Positions 24,163 through 36,042 of a stretch of DNA of 64,000 nt are shown piece after piece. The position numbers and the translations under genes are program-made. Where the stretch lies: NCBI RefSeq assembly GCF_047948215.1, contig NC_134462.1, positions 114,837,937 to 114,901,936 on the forward strand, read 5' to 3'. Position 1 is the stretch's first letter. Every line of letters starts with the position of its first letter. A model generated the notes under the pieces. It worked only from the letters and a program-made list of their open reading frames with translations. It was not told where the DNA came from and did not search any database. The stretch comes from Lycorma delicatula. Its lineage: Eukaryota > Arthropoda > Insecta > Hemiptera > Fulgoridae.

Positions 24163-24499
24163 TCTAATTGTGCGCGGATGTTGTGTATACGTGTTGATAT
24201 GTTTGGCTCTAGTGTGTTTGGTGTTGTTCTATCCTGTTGTTTTTTAGTTATGTGTGGATCTATTTTTGTGTGTTTATGTGCCTTACTATTTGCTTTGTTG
24301 TCTTAATATATGTGTGGGCGCTTACCCTCCCTCTTCTGAAGTAATGATTTACCAGCCATTCTTAGGAGGAGTGGAGGTTTAGTCGGTAGTGCGCAGGAAT
24401 ACATACGCCATTTTTACTATCTTACGGAACCTGTTAGCGAGTCCGACACTGCTTCGGCGCCCGTAAATTGGTATCTTCCATCTCTTAAAAATAAAATAA
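24163..24499 (+). mobile_element. R1-like LINE 3' fragment with target-site duplication
   Basis: Flanked by AAGTATAGAT at 24153-24162 and 24500-24509, with an A-rich tail before the second. The body is non-coding 3' UTR. Near its end it carries TTTAGTCGGTAGTGCGCAGG (24378-24397), the same motif found at the ends of the R1-like copies at 39843 and 52636, followed by GAGTCCGACACTGCTTCGGC. Strongly 5'-truncated. Confidence 0.8.
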
Positions 24500-24792
24500 A
24501 AGTATAGATCATATTTTCCTTAACCAACAATTCAAAAATAAAATTGCGAAAATTTTTATATTGTAACATTTCTTAAACCAATAAATAAGGAAAATTTAAA
24601 AATATTCGAAAAAGTGAAGAAATGTTTTTTTTTTCTTTCACCCCGTTAATTTAGGGTTTAATGAGATACAAAAAAAAAAGTGCATGAGATTCGTAAGATA
24701 TCGATCGAAATTATATTCAGCATTAAAATTTTGAAATACGAAAACCATGATGATTGCATTTCCTTACCCTTCTGACCAATTGTAACCATACA

Positions 24793-24902
24793 TTTTTTTT
24801 TTAATTATGTGCTTAACTGCTAAGGTCGTAAGCCGAGATGAAAACTTGAAACGCATGGAAAATGCCTTGCCTAAATGGGATTCAAACCCGGAACCTCTGG
24901 AA
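24793..24902 (-). mobile_element. tRNA-derived SINE, family C copy 2 (truncated)
   Basis: The poly-T at 24793-24802 is the A tail of a minus-strand SINE. The body 'GGCAAGGCATTTTCC' and B-box GGGTTTGAATCCC are present. It stops within the anticodon arm, so the A-box half is missing. Confidence 0.7.
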
Positions 24903-24936
24903 AATTCTAATCAAAATTAAATGTAAATAATAATCT

Positions 24937-25494
24937 ATGAAATGTAATTCAAAATAATGAAGATGGACCACTGAACGTGAAAATAGGAAGAGAACAAATT
25001 ATAGAGGTAGAAGAATTTTTTTATTTGGGAAGTAGAATTACTAGATGGACGAAGCACGAGTGACATAAAATGCCGAATAGCACAGGCGAAACGAGCTTTC
25101 AGACAGAAATTTAATTTGATTACATAAAAAATTAATTTAAATGTCAGGAAAAGATTTTTGAAAGTATATGTTTGAAGTGTCGCTTTATATGGAAGTGAAA
25201 CTTGGACGATCGGAGTACCTGAGAAGAAAAGATAAATCCATTTGGAAAAATAAAGTTAAAAGAAGAGACAGACTTATAGGCCACATATTAAGGCATCGTG
25301 GAATAGTCGCTTTTATATTAGAGGGTCAAGTAGAAGGAAAAAATTGTGTAGGCAGGCAACGTTTGGAATATGTAAAACAAATTGTTAGGGATTTGGAATG
25401 TAAGGGGTATACCGAAATGAAACGACTAGCACTAGATAGGGAATCTTGGAGAGCTACATCAATCCGGTCAAATCACTGAAGACAAAAAAAAAAA
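24937..25494 (+). pseudogene. 5'-truncated RTE-like LINE C-terminus with internal deletion
   Basis: Matches the end of the 18243 and 57736 copies: 'TGGACGAAGCACGAGTGACA', 'AYKR'-type frames, GSETWTIGVPEKK, then a jump to WKNKVKRRDRLIGHILRHRG, EGQVEGKNCVGRQRLEYVKQ and DRESWRATS. About 100 bp between GVPEKK and the WKN block present at 58135-58245 are deleted here. The A tail at 25484-25494 follows ACTGAAGAC. Only a weak target duplication candidate (AATCTA) is visible. The open frame 25168-25479 covers the C-terminus. Confidence 0.8.
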
Positions 25495-25539
25495 TCTAAT
25501 CTCAGAAGCCATTTTTCAAAATTTTATAAAAATAAATAA

Positions 25540-26165
25540 TTAGAAGATATCAAGCAAAACAATAATTTACGAAAAAAGCAACGGAAAAATCCTATTTTTT
25601 GTTCAAAAAATATTATGAAAAACGGTTTATAAAGTCTGAAGATATCAACCAAAATGATAACTGACGAAAGGAGAAGGAAAAAATGGCTTATTATCCCCAT
25701 CCCTCAGTGAAATTTCAAACTCGTAGCAGAAGTGATTATTATAACGGAATTATCTAATTAGTAAAAGAACGAGACTTTGAGTCTAGAAACGACAAAAAAA
25801 AAAAACAATGCTCTTTTCGTCACCTCTTTATGGTGTTTACAACTAATATCATAAAAAAAAGTCTTAGTTACTTATACTTGCTATGAAAGGTATCCAAATT
25901 ACAGAAGTAAAAATTAAAGATAATTAGCTAAAGTAAAGTGTGTGAAAATATTGACCAACCCTTTGAAGTAAATTTTCGGGTACGGGAAGCACGAGGTTTC
26001 TATATCCCTGCCCGCTTGACCTATCTATAGTGATCAAAATTAAATAGCGTCAATGCTGAATATATAGAAATCACTATGCCAAATTTCGTCCAAATCGGTT
26101 CATCCAGTCTGAAGATATCAAGTAAAAAACAAACCCACATATATAGATTCTTCAGGAATTTTTTT
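25540..26165. repeat. Relics of an unclassified non-coding repeat
   Basis: The phrase GAAGATATCAA occurs three times (near 25544, 25640 and 26113). The last copy is preceded by 'ccaaatttcgtccaaatcgg' (about 26081-26100) and followed by AGTAAAAAACAAACCCACAT. This type of sequence has the same layout as the repeats at 12020-12260 and 61540-61917. Non-coding. Confidence 0.45.
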
Positions 26166-26304
26166 ATGGTCAGATTGTGTTTTTTGGTTAACGCTTTGGT
26201 AGAACGCTTTTTAAAATAAACAAAAGTGACTACATAGTTCTTGGCTCACAATTTGAGGTATGCGAGCTAGTTCATTTTTTTTGTGTTAATTTTATCTGAA
26301 TTTC

Positions 26305-26735
26305 TACGTGTTATTTAAACAGATTCTTTTATATTCTGTCTACATTACTGATTTTCCAAATTGCGACGATATTGCTGTTGCCTCGTTCGCAGATGACACG
26401 GCAATCTTAGCGGTCGACGATGACCCAATACTAGCTTCAGATAAACTAGAATCTGAATTGGATCCGATCAACGGCTGGCCAACTAAGTGGAAAATCAAAG
26501 TTAATCCAGCGAAGTCCAGTAATATACCGTTTACAATGAGGAAAGAAGAATACCCACAGGTCCAGCAGGAAAATATTTTTATCCCAAATGCTGATCTCAT
26601 AACGTATCTGGGTTTTACATTTTGATTGTCGTCTGACATGCAACCACCATGTGAGAGAGAAAAAAGGAAGCAGTTATATGTGTTAAAAGTTTGGGAAATA
26701 TGGCAAAAGTAAAAGTTCGTCTTAAGGTAAAAAAA
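26305..26735 (+). pseudogene. Jockey-clade RT fragment with intact FADD box
   Basis: One open frame (26308-26625) reads YITDFPNCDDIAVASFADDT, with the catalytic FADD pair at about 26386-26397. It continues with LESELDPINGWPTKWKIKVN, then FIPNADLITYLGFTF. A frameshift near 26625 continues with LDCRLTCNHHVREKK and gives out by 26735. This is the palm and start of the thumb of a Jockey-type reverse transcriptase ('W--KWRI-VN--KS', 'YLG'). Both ends are truncated and no tail is seen. The 194-residue minus frame over it is a shadow. Confidence 0.85.
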
Positions 26736-27979
26736 AAAATTGTAATTCTTTGACATAATCATTAGTAAACGATCTAATCCAGTATATATTTTGTAGGCTG
26801 GTAATGGATACGTCTTAATTAATTTATTATAAACGACGCCAGAATATATATTGTTCAAAAGATAATAAATATATTTAATAAATAGGTTAAAGAAATAAGG
26901 GAAAAATAACGGAGTTGTTTCCACGTAATTTTAAAAGTAACTTAAATAGTAGGCGGTAGAACGATTTAATAATTTAATGTATTAAATTTTCGTTGTTAAA
27001 GCCTTTATTTTTAGCAGTTAAGCTTTTATAAAACATGCAATTTTAACGTTTATAAAATAGGTTACATAGCTTAAATACAAAAACAAAGGCGTTCATACGC
27101 GTGCACAAACGCTAATGAGCATGCAGTAAACGTTCCTTTGAAAAATTAGTGCACCTTTCATCATCTAATTGAATTTGGATATGCAGCTTTTAAAACATCC
27201 ACCCTTAAAAGATTCACATACACCACAAACATCGCAAAATTACGTACATCTCTAATAAAATACTCTTTTCCATTTTCTAATTACAATTAAGAGATTACAC
27301 TTGAATTATATTGCTTGCACGGTTTTGATGCAGTTTTTATCACGAAGTATAATTGAACTACTAAAACACCATTAAAATAATGTTTAACTGCGGATAATTC
27401 AATTAAGAAAAGATAGGAAGTCAGCTTTTATCCTTTTATTTTTCATACCTATCATTAGTTATTATTAGCAAACCGTATACGAAGTGGTTTCTTCGAAGAT
27501 TTATTCTGCTGTAAACAAAGTAAACAAAAAATCTATTGAAAAAATATAAAGAGATAATGATAACCCTTAAAAAAATCAATTTTTTAAACTGAGTTTTTAA
27601 TGCGTAGAATTTTAATGGTGGATAAATTTAATCTTCTTAACATTGAGAACTTTCACAAAAGGATTTTTAATTTTTTTTAAAATTTAAACTTCAAATAGGT
27701 TATTGGAGATTGTCCCCCTATCATTTTTCTATCATTTTTAAAATAACCGTTTGTAATAAAGTAATTTTTTGATCAGTTTCCAGGAAATACTAGGCTAATC
27801 CTATTTCTTGGTCTTCTATTTTTATAATGATCCAAATTCTATGTTCCAGTTTCAATATCTTAATTTTAGTTTTCCAAACGTGTTGAAAATTATGCAACTA
27901 TCTTAACAAAATAATTTATAAATCCCAGCTCTTTCGATGGATTTAGTTTTTCCAAAAAAGAGGCTAATTTCCTAGGCAT
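26736..27979. other. AT-rich stretch, nothing recognised
   Basis: No open frame or repeat of note. Confidence 0.4.
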
Positions 27980-28330
27980 AGACATGGCAACATTCTTCTT
28001 CTTGCCATCCTGGATAGGTATTAAACCTGTACTAACTTTAAGCAAATTCATACCACCTCTTCAGCGGTCACCCCACACTTCTCTTTCTTATTGGTTTATA
28101 ATCAATTACTTGCCAAACCCACCTATCATTATCCAATCTAGATATATAATGAAGCCAATTTTATCTTTGTATTGTAAAATTCGTTAATTAAAAAAAATAT
28201 ATATTTAACTCTCTTCTTATATATTCGTTCCTAAAACGGTCCCATCTAGAACAGCCTTTTACCGATCTAAAAGATCATATCTTTTCTGCCCGTACTTTTG
28301 ACGTAGTTCTCGCGCGATCAACCCATACCT
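27980..28330 (-). pseudogene. Decayed LINE C-terminal tail
   Basis: The minus strand at about 28045-28145 reads DNDRWVWQVIDYKPIRKRSV, then G, a stop (TGA for expected Arg) and PLKRWYEFA. This is the 'W---V--W-P---R--GRP--RW-D' end seen in many LINE pol proteins. Further upstream on the minus strand the match is weak. No poly-A recognised. Family unassigned. Confidence 0.5.
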
Positions 28331-28424
28331 TCCGTTGTGTGATCACAGCCATACCTCAATTATCAGATCACAGCCATTACTTTATATAACTTCAGAATTT
28401 TTAAAATTCTGCTGCAGCACATCT

Positions 28425-29391
28425 GATTTTTAAAAAAATCTGGTGTGGAGAACACATGACTTATACGCCTATTAATTATTAAATTACTTATACACATTTT
28501 TTTCTGCAGTTCATTTAAACCTATTTCATTTGAAAGTGAGATACGATTCTCAAATTTTTTAATAAATTGAAAGTTATTCAAAAAGTATTCAACGATCTTA
28601 CCTAAAATATTACGGTGGAATAAAAATTCATTTATTATATTACTCTTTAAATAAATGCTAAGTCTTATATCTATCTAATACTATGTTTTTTTTAAAATTA
28701 TTAAGATGTAACCGTCAACAAAACGAAAACAAAAAAGAATAATCAGATGTTTCATCAATTCTGATGTAGACACCACATGACTTCCTTGTACACCTATTAA
28801 ATTATATATACACATTCTTAAAAGTACATAAAATTTTAATTCACCAATAACTTTTGATCTTTTTTATTTTTTTATTGTTAATAATGAATTATTATTTGTT
28901 TTTACAATCAGAGGGGTCGACAGTTATAAGTAAATCAATATACTTAAATTAAAAAAAAGTTAAAAAAAAAAAGGAAATGAAGTCGGATTCGAACCGCTGT
29001 GCTTTCCCCTTGTAAGATCCAAATATTTCGTAATTAAAATTTTATTTGACTATAACTCTGGAACTAATGAAAATAAGTACCACTAATGAAAAGGTCTCAA
29101 TGAGGGCTTATTACTGCAGTTAACAAAACGTTCAAAATCAAAAAAATTTGGATTTTTAGTTTTTTTTGGGCATTTTTGGTCAAGTCGATTGCAATCAAAA
29201 GGGGAGGTGCACAACTAGATTTTATAAAAGTCCTAAACCAAAAATTTCAATATTCTACGGCTAATCGTTTTTGAGTTACGTGAGATATATAGATACATAC
29301 TTACGTACAGAAATCACGCCGAAACTAGTCAAACTGATATCAGGAATAGTCAAAATGGATATTTCCGTTGACATCTAAAAACCGAAATTGT
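28425..29391 (+). mobile_element. Family A repeat, composite form (copy A3)
   Basis: A first 5' end (ATCTGGTGTGGAGAACACAT, 28438) is followed by a roughly 250-bp spacer ('tttaaaccta', 'agtgagatacgatt', 'atctatctaatactatgttt', 'aagatgtaaccgtcaacaaa'). A second 5' end (CTGATGTAGACACCACATGA, 28761) and the usual family A body follow, stopping at AACCGAAATTG (29391). The final terminal hairpin is missing, and R1-like sequence begins there. The same composite arrangement recurs at 42492-43540. Confidence 0.85.
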
Positions 29392-30955
29392 TAGAGGTGA
29401 AGGGGAAAATTGGCCACTGACAAGCGGCGTCAGTGTGGCGAGAGCCGCATTGTCGGACCGTGTAAGAGTTCCTTGATGCGGCTGCTATGTTCAACCGACA
29501 TCAGTAGTTTACTTAAGAAAAAGACTCCTACCTCACTGTTGTCGGAAGTTAACCTGGAGATATATGGCTGACTACCAGCCAATTAGCATGGCTGATTACC
29601 AGCCAAGCGTTTTAATATGGTGGACAGGAACTTGCTGGCATTCAGCGACCTAGGCGTGGCAGCGAATTGCTGTCTAGAGGAAGTAAAATTTCATATATGG
29701 ATGTCATATTAATTTTTATTAGTTGACGTAGTGCGCCTACCCGTTTTAGTAAATATATGACAAATGAGCGGTTGGGACACGTAAACTGGTGGTGTAGTAC
29801 GGCACCGCGCTTTGTCTGCTCACGCTGTTAGGTAAGCTCTAGGAGCCATTTGGGCACTGGTCGGTAAACTGTTTTGAGATTCAGTAACCGCTTGTGGCAC
29901 AGACGGTTTTATGCTTTAGGCGAACAAATGGGGTGGTGGCGGGAAAAATCCCAAGCAAATCATCTCCATGGAGGCGGCAAGTGTAATCGCTGGTATGCCA
30001 CCAATACCAGGAATTGTTCAGCAGGAAGCAAGTGTACGAAGGGATGGCCAAGAATACTGCCAATCAACTTCTACGTCAGGAATGGCAAGAAAGTTGGTCT
30101 ATTACTACTTAGGGTATGTAGACACACACATTAAAAACAGATCTGAATATATGGCTCAAGCGTGGACACGGGGAAACTAACAACCACGGACCCAAATGCT
30201 ATGAAGACACGGAGAATTTGGCGAGTATCTGCACCGCTTTAACAGGCCGCCGGTTGGTGAATGTATATACTGCGGGGAATAGGATTCCCCGGGACACATG
30301 TTTTTCCGATGTCCTAAGAGGTCGGATGTGTAACGGGATAGGCGTCTACTAACATTGACCCGGAGAATATAGTCGCACTATATGGTAGCTGACCTCCAAC
30401 AGTGGAGACAAGTTGAAGGCCTAGTTATCCACATCACTGCGACAAAGTGGGAGGATTATAGGCTCTGGTCCGCAGAGTCGTTAAAGAATACCTGACTGAG
30501 TACGTGAGGAACGTCGATTCTAAGGGAAAGACACGAGAACCAACTATATAGATATCTGCAAAGTGGAATAGAAAGCGATGATCGCTCTGGTCCGAGATAG
30601 GCGTCCCTGGAACGACATAGCCGGGTCGGGCTCCCCCTACCAAGGGGTACATAAGAAGGAGATATTACAGCGGCGGAAGTGAAGTACCACAAAAAAGAAA
30701 TATGAAAAAAAACCAAAAGATAGTCCCGGGCTCCTGATGATGATTCCTGGGAACAGCGTAGTCGGGCTCATTTCCATCACCGGGGGTTTGAGACAAAGGG
30801 TGAAAGAGAAAAGATCCGGAACCGGCGGGCTGACCTGTCATGCCAGACTTACAGCCGGTAGGCGGGGAGGCCCGTTAGAGTCGGAGGGACACCCCTTGGG
30901 ATCAAGTATTAGTTGCGGATTTTACTCAGAGGGCAGAAGGATGAAAAAAAAGGTC
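29392..30955 (+). pseudogene. R1-clade LINE ORF2 C-terminal remnant and 3' UTR
   Basis: GC-richer block. The pieces KSQANHLHGGG, KKVGLLLLRV and HGEFGEYLHRF-like text (around 30215-30240) are followed by RPPVGECIYCGE, then DSPGHMFFRCP (around 30246-30320). Together these form the CCHC knuckle after the RT that marks R1-type ORF2 proteins. Next come MVADLQQWRQVEGLVIH and TKWEDYRLWS (around 30385-30475), then non-coding sequence with two GGGCTCC-type blocks and a short A run at 30944-30951. Many stops. It abuts the broken end of family A copy A3. A small tandem duplication (TGGCTGA-TACCAGCCAA) lies near 29567-29606. Confidence 0.75.
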
Positions 30956-30988
30956 TATCGATAATAAAATTCATTTTTCCCTGTAAAG

Positions 30989-31153
30989 TTTTTTCTTTTT
31001 TTTTGTTTAACCTCTGGGTACACCGTTAGGCATGCTATAGAGGATGAGATGAACGATTTGTAGCGTGTGCGAAAATACCATGCCTGACCGGGATTCGAAC
31101 CGGACCTCCGGATGAAAGTCCGAGACACTACCACTCGCGCCACGGAGGCCGGC
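30989..31153 (-). mobile_element. tRNA-derived SINE, family C copy 3
   Basis: The minus strand reads GGCCTCCGTGGCGCGAGTGG, then a TAGTGTCTCGG region, 'CCGGTTCGAATCCCGGTCAG' (B-box) and GGCATGGTATTTTCGC. The body ends in the A tail seen as T-rich 30989-31004. It is the best preserved head in the family apart from one missing G before the B-box. Confidence 0.85.
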
Positions 31154-32125
31154 GATATAAGCTTTTTTATATAATTTATTTTTAACATATGTATTTTTTC
31201 CGTACGGTTTATTAACGATGATTTTTTTAACAGTCATAACTGCCATCTTGGTTTAGATTTTATACAACATTCTTGTAATCGATTGTTGGAGCGTAATCTT
31301 GTTCTTTTATTTACAGTACAATTACCTAGCCGAAAAACAAATTTAACATTTACAATTTTATAAATATTTATTAAAGTGTATTAGTATATATAGCCGTACT
31401 GTTGTTTTTTTAAGACGATTTAAACATAAAATTAAGAATTAAATTTTAAAAACCTATAAGAGATAAAACAAAATCTCACAAATAATTATAACAAAAACCA
31501 GTAAAATAGAAGATTAAAGCTAATAACAAAAAGAATCATCAAAAATTAAATAATACATAAACAAAGTAATTTCAACGCAAACATATTAACGTTCTTAGTA
31601 GCAATTAATTCAAGGAAAGACTCTTCTCTAACAAACAAGCAACAACCTAAATCTGCACTACATACACAAAGTCGTATAATTTATTAATGATTAAACTGAC
31701 ATAATTAGAGTAATAAATGTATTATTATACTCATACACGTACATAATACATAAGTGGATATGTATGTGTGCATGCGTCGACCATACATTTTATGAATAGG
31801 TAAAACTACTGTAACTTTTATACTTTAATAAAAAAGAAAATAGGTAAATTGCTATTTTAAAGGGCTTTGACATGAATATTTAAAATATTATTAAGTCTGC
31901 TCACTTTTTTAGTGTCAAAGCGGATTCACTAAACTTATTTTTACCCGTTAGCTAGTAACACGTCTTAAGGTATATAAAATCTTACACAGTACCCAATTTT
32001 TAATTCATAAAGATTTCAGCCTTAAAAAACCAAAAATAGTAACATATAGTTTAATTTATTATACCAGATCATTAATTCAATTAAATTAGTTAAACGACTC
32101 GTAATTACAATCTGCCAAATTAATA
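31154..32125. other. AT-rich stretch, nothing recognised
   Basis: No open frame or repeat noticed. Confidence 0.4.
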
Positions 32126-32827
32126 AAACCTGATTTTGACACCACATGACTTCCTTGTACGCCTATTAAATTACATATACACATTTTTTAAAATGAAAAT
32201 TCCATAAAATTTTATTTCATTAATAACTTCTGATTTTTTTTTATTACTGAATTATATTATTCATCGTAAATGTTTTTTTACAATCAAAGTTTAATAATTG
32301 TTAATAAATCAATATTTTTAAATTAAAAAAAAAAAAGTTAAAAGAAAGGTGATGAAGTCTTACTCGAACCGATGTGCCTTCCGCTTCATTAATTAAAACT
32401 TTATTTGGCTATAACTCTGGAACCAATGAGAATAATTACCACTTATGATATATCTTGTAAAGCTCTCAATGAGGGCTTATTACTTCAATTAAGGCGAAGT
32501 CCAAAATCCAAAAGTTGTTGGATTTTAGGCTTTATTAGACATTTTTGGGTCAGTCGATTGCAATCAAAAAGGGAAGTGCACAACTAGATGTTCTAACAGT
32601 CCTAAATCCAAAATTTCAACATCCAATAACTAATCGTTTATGAGTAATGCGAGATACAAACTCACATACGTACGTACGTACGTACAGACGTCACGCCGAA
32701 ACTAGTCAAAATAGATTCAGGGATGGTTAAAATCGATATTTCCAGGGATCCAGGGATGGTTGAAATCTGAAAACCGACATTTTTCGCGATCACAATACTT
32801 CCTATACTTCATACAAGGAAGTAAAAA
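32126..32827 (+). mobile_element. Family A repeat (copy A4)
   Basis: Complete layout from TGATTTTGACACCACATGAC to ACTTCATACAAGGAAGTAAA. It carries the longest ACGT-type run (about 32661-32683) and a small extra duplication of 'ccagggat' near 32740-32760. The terminal hairpin arms ACTTCCT / AGGAAGT are intact. Confidence 0.85.
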
Positions 32828-33390
32828 AATCTGCTTCATTTATAGAATACAATGCATAGTATGAAATTACACCTTATAGTATAGTATCCTATTTCAAGCT
32901 CATCGTATTTCAGTATATTAGTTAAATATTGCTTTGTGCACACATAATTTTTGAGTCGTAGTTTTACTATATTGGTGGTATTCATCAGTCCTTTTGTTTT
33001 TCTAAAATCGTTTAATCTTGAAGTATTTACTACATCTTGGATGTAGATGATTGTTATCTCTTTTGTACATTTTCATCATTAGGAAAAGTGAAGACATTCT
33101 CTGTTGTAAAACTGAACATGTTGAATGGTATACAGAAATAATAAATTCGATTAAATTTATCTCGATATTTAAACCCGATGTATAAAAAATAATAATGGAG
33201 TTTTAATTTGTTATATATATATTTGGGATGTACAGTGTTAATTTAAGAATCAAAGAGCAAAAAATACAGTTTAAATTGTGATCGTGGCTGTAAATTGATT
33301 CCCTACCTTTTCACTTGCGACTGCCAATATCAAAAATGGCAACTTCTGAAAACAGATCCTTATGTTTTGTAGTTTAATAAATATGAATCT
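32828..33390. other. AT-rich stretch, nothing recognised
   Basis: No known repeat or open frame noticed. Confidence 0.4.
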
Positions 33391-33660
33391 CTAGTAACTA
33401 TTCGATGTGCGTTCCGGAGATAGTTTCCTACGGAAAAATCCTCTAAGTCATAACAGCATTCGTCGATTACGTAATCGGTTTGAATTTACCGGATGTTGTA
33501 AAGCGAAGAGTACTGGACGACCGAAGGTGTCTGAAGAAAATTTTGAACGTGTCTGAGAGTCTTTCCTGCGTAGTCGTAAAAAAAAGTTAAGAAAAACTTC
33601 AAATTTACTCAATAGGACAATGGTTGCATGTGAAAAAAAGTTTCACATGTTTAGCATACT
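33391..33660 (+). pseudogene. N-terminal HTH remnant of a Tc1-like transposase
   Basis: Read with frameshifts: 'IRRLRNRFEFTGCCKAKSTG', then RPKVSEENFERV, then a stop, ESFLRSRKKKLRKTSNLLN. The words CKAKSTGRPKVSEENFERV with the following R-S-RKS-R belong to the helix-turn-helix DNA-binding N-terminus of the same Tc1-like family whose catalytic half is at 9245-10131. No catalytic domain follows. Confidence 0.7.
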
Positions 33661-33855
33661 ACAAGTATCTTCTTACATTTTGGTCATTCCTTTCCGTAAG
33701 GGTTGGTCATACTAAAACTTTTTTCAGACAAATGTTTTGGTAATGTTTAAAGGACTAACCACCACTTTAAAATGATTCGATACCGCGCCTATTAAGGGAG
33801 GTATAATTTTTTGTTTTCTTTTAAACCCTATTTTCTCCACCCCTGGACCAAAAAA

Positions 33856-34440
33856 TGAAAAAAATCTGATGAGAGCAACACATCACGTCCTTGCATGCGT
33901 ATTAAATTTCATATACACATATTTTTCAATCAGAGGTTAATAATTATAAATAAATCAACATATTTAAATTTAAAAAAAAAGTTTTTAAATAAAGGAAAGG
34001 AAGTCGGATTCGAACTGATGTGCCTTCCCCTTGTACGATCCAAATATTTCATTAGTTAACATTTTATTTGGCTATAACTCTAGAACCAATGAAAATAAGA
34101 ACCACTTATGGTGTATCTTTGAAAAGCTCTCAATGAGGGCTGATTACTGCATTTAAGAATAGTCCAAAATCAATTCTTTTTTTTTGGATTTTGGGCTTTT
34201 TTGGACACTTTCTGTCCAGTCAATTGGAATCAAAAGGAGAGGTGCACAACAAGATATTACTACTAACAAATCCAAAATCTTATCATTCTACAGCTAATTG
34301 TTTTTTTGTGTGACGTACATACGTCACGCCGAAACTAGTCAAATTAGATTCAGGGATGATCAAATTGGATATTTCCTTTGAAATTTGAAAACCGAAATTT
34401 TTCGCATTCACAATACTTCCTTTACTTCTTGCAAGTAAAA
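33856..34440 (+). mobile_element. Family A repeat (copy A5)
   Basis: From AAAAATCTGATGAGAGCAAC to TTGCAAGTAAAAA. The AT-rich central part is shortened and the right arm of the terminal hairpin is damaged (CAAGT for CAAGGAAGT). Confidence 0.85.
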
Positions 34441-34901
34441 ATATCATATCCATCATTTATATAGCATAACCACTGTACTACCAAAACAAATATTTTTTGT
34501 TATTAATACAGTTGCATTTAAGCAAAAAAAATCTATAAGCAATACATTTTTAAGTAGATATTATTCAATATCTGACCGAAGTTTAAGATTATGTATTCTA
34601 ACAGACCGGTGGGTTGAGATTATAATAGACCTAACAACTAGAATTTGATCTTTACCTCTTTTTATTCAGCTCAATATGTACACAAAACACTATATTTAGT
34701 ACAGAAAGTGACATAGCTTTACAATTTTTTTGCAAAAAATATCATACAGGTTTTCACAATTTTAAGTGAAAATTAAAAATAATTAATCAGTATTTGTAAA
34801 ATGGTAATCTCTGACAACTTAGGTATACAGTTGTTTTTTAATACAAAAATTATGTTAAACTAAAATATATTGTTAAATAAGACCTAAAGAAAATCGTGAC
34901 C
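34441..34901. other. AT-rich stretch, nothing recognised
   Basis: No coding signal or repeat noticed. Confidence 0.4.
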
Positions 34902-34903
34902 TA

Positions 34904-36040
34904 CGAGGCGTGTGAGAAAAGTAATGAGACCGACTTTTTACTTACCAAAGTTTTTACTTTTTTCAAACAACAATATTATCCTCTTCATAGTAGTTCCCTT
35001 GGGTAGCTAAAAATCAAAGTTACAAATCAGGTGAATAGGTGAATACGGTTGAGGAACCGTAGGAATGCGTTTTGAGGTAAAAAATTCCGTTATGGAAATG
35101 GCCGTGTGACACGGTGCATTGTCATGATGAAGCATCCACTTGTCTGCAATGTCTGGTCTCACGTGAATCACTCTTTTACTGAGCCTTTTAAGAACACCTA
35201 AAAAAACACTTGGTTGACAGTTTGTCCTGGAGGAACAAATTCTTTACGCACGAGACCCCTACTGTCAAAAAAGCAAATCAACATGGTTTTGATCTTTGAT
35301 TTTCTCATTCGACATTTTTTCGGTCGAGGAGATGACGGAGTGTGCCGCCTTATTTCAGGATCGTACTGAAATATTCAGGATTCATCACCTGTGATCTCAC
35401 GATTGAAGAATTCTTGGTCATTCTCAATCCTGTCAAGAAGATCAACGCACACGTTTCTTCGATTGTCCTTCTGTTCCGTTGTAAGGTTTTTCGGCACCGA
35501 TTTCGCATGTCCAAATCGTCTGTCAAAATTTGATATACGGTGAAAGTGTTTAAATTTAACTGTCCACTCATCATCCTTATTGTTAACCGACGGTCTTATC
35601 TTAAAAGAACCCTCACACGCTCAACGTTTTCGTCAGATTTTGAAGTTGAAGGTTTCCTCAACGTTGAAGGATCTTCAACGTGTTCTCAGCCTTTCAAAAA
35701 TGATTTATGCCATCGGAAAACTTGCGCTCTTGATAAACAATGTTCCCCATAGACCTGTTTCAACTTTTTAAATGTCACAATCGCGGATTCCCTAAGTTTA
35801 ACACAAAACCTTTTTGCACAACGTCGCTCTAAATTCCGATGCTCCATTTTCGTTACACACAACAAAAACACATCTTCACTGACGGCGCTGTCAAAAAAAA
35901 TGTGTTGGCTGAACGGAGTTGAAACTCGTACTGAACATGTGAAAGGGATGAACAAAGCGGGTCTAGCACAGATCGGTAGACACAGCGTTGCCAGATCGCT
36001 CGCAGTGTTACCAGTCTCATTACTTTTCTCACACACCTCG
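34904..36040 (-). mobile_element. mariner element with intact terminal repeats and dead transposase
   Basis: Terminal inverted repeats CGAGGCGTGTGAGAAAAGTA (34904-) and, on the minus strand, CGAGGTGTGTGAGAAAAGTA (ending 36040) match over about 28 bp with one difference, and TA flanks both (34902-34903, 36041-36042). The minus-strand transposase starts with ATG at 35846 (MEHRNLERR). It runs KRFCVKLRESAIVTFKKLKQ, VYGEHCLSRAQVFRWHKSF, then frameshifts, QILTDDLDMR, ITGDES with TGA for the next Trp, and HHDNAPCHTA (first and second catalytic Asp). The third Asp region (expected PDLAPCDFF) is scrambled at about 35030-35055. Length 1137 bp, slightly under the usual 1.3 kb. A DDD-type cut-and-paste enzyme in live relatives; inactive here. 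Confidence 0.93.
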
Positions 36041-36042
36041 TA

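Noticed and set aside
26340..26924. 194-residue minus-strand open frame
   Set aside because: Antisense shadow of the Jockey RT fragment; the plus strand carries the FADD and KW-I-VN motifs.
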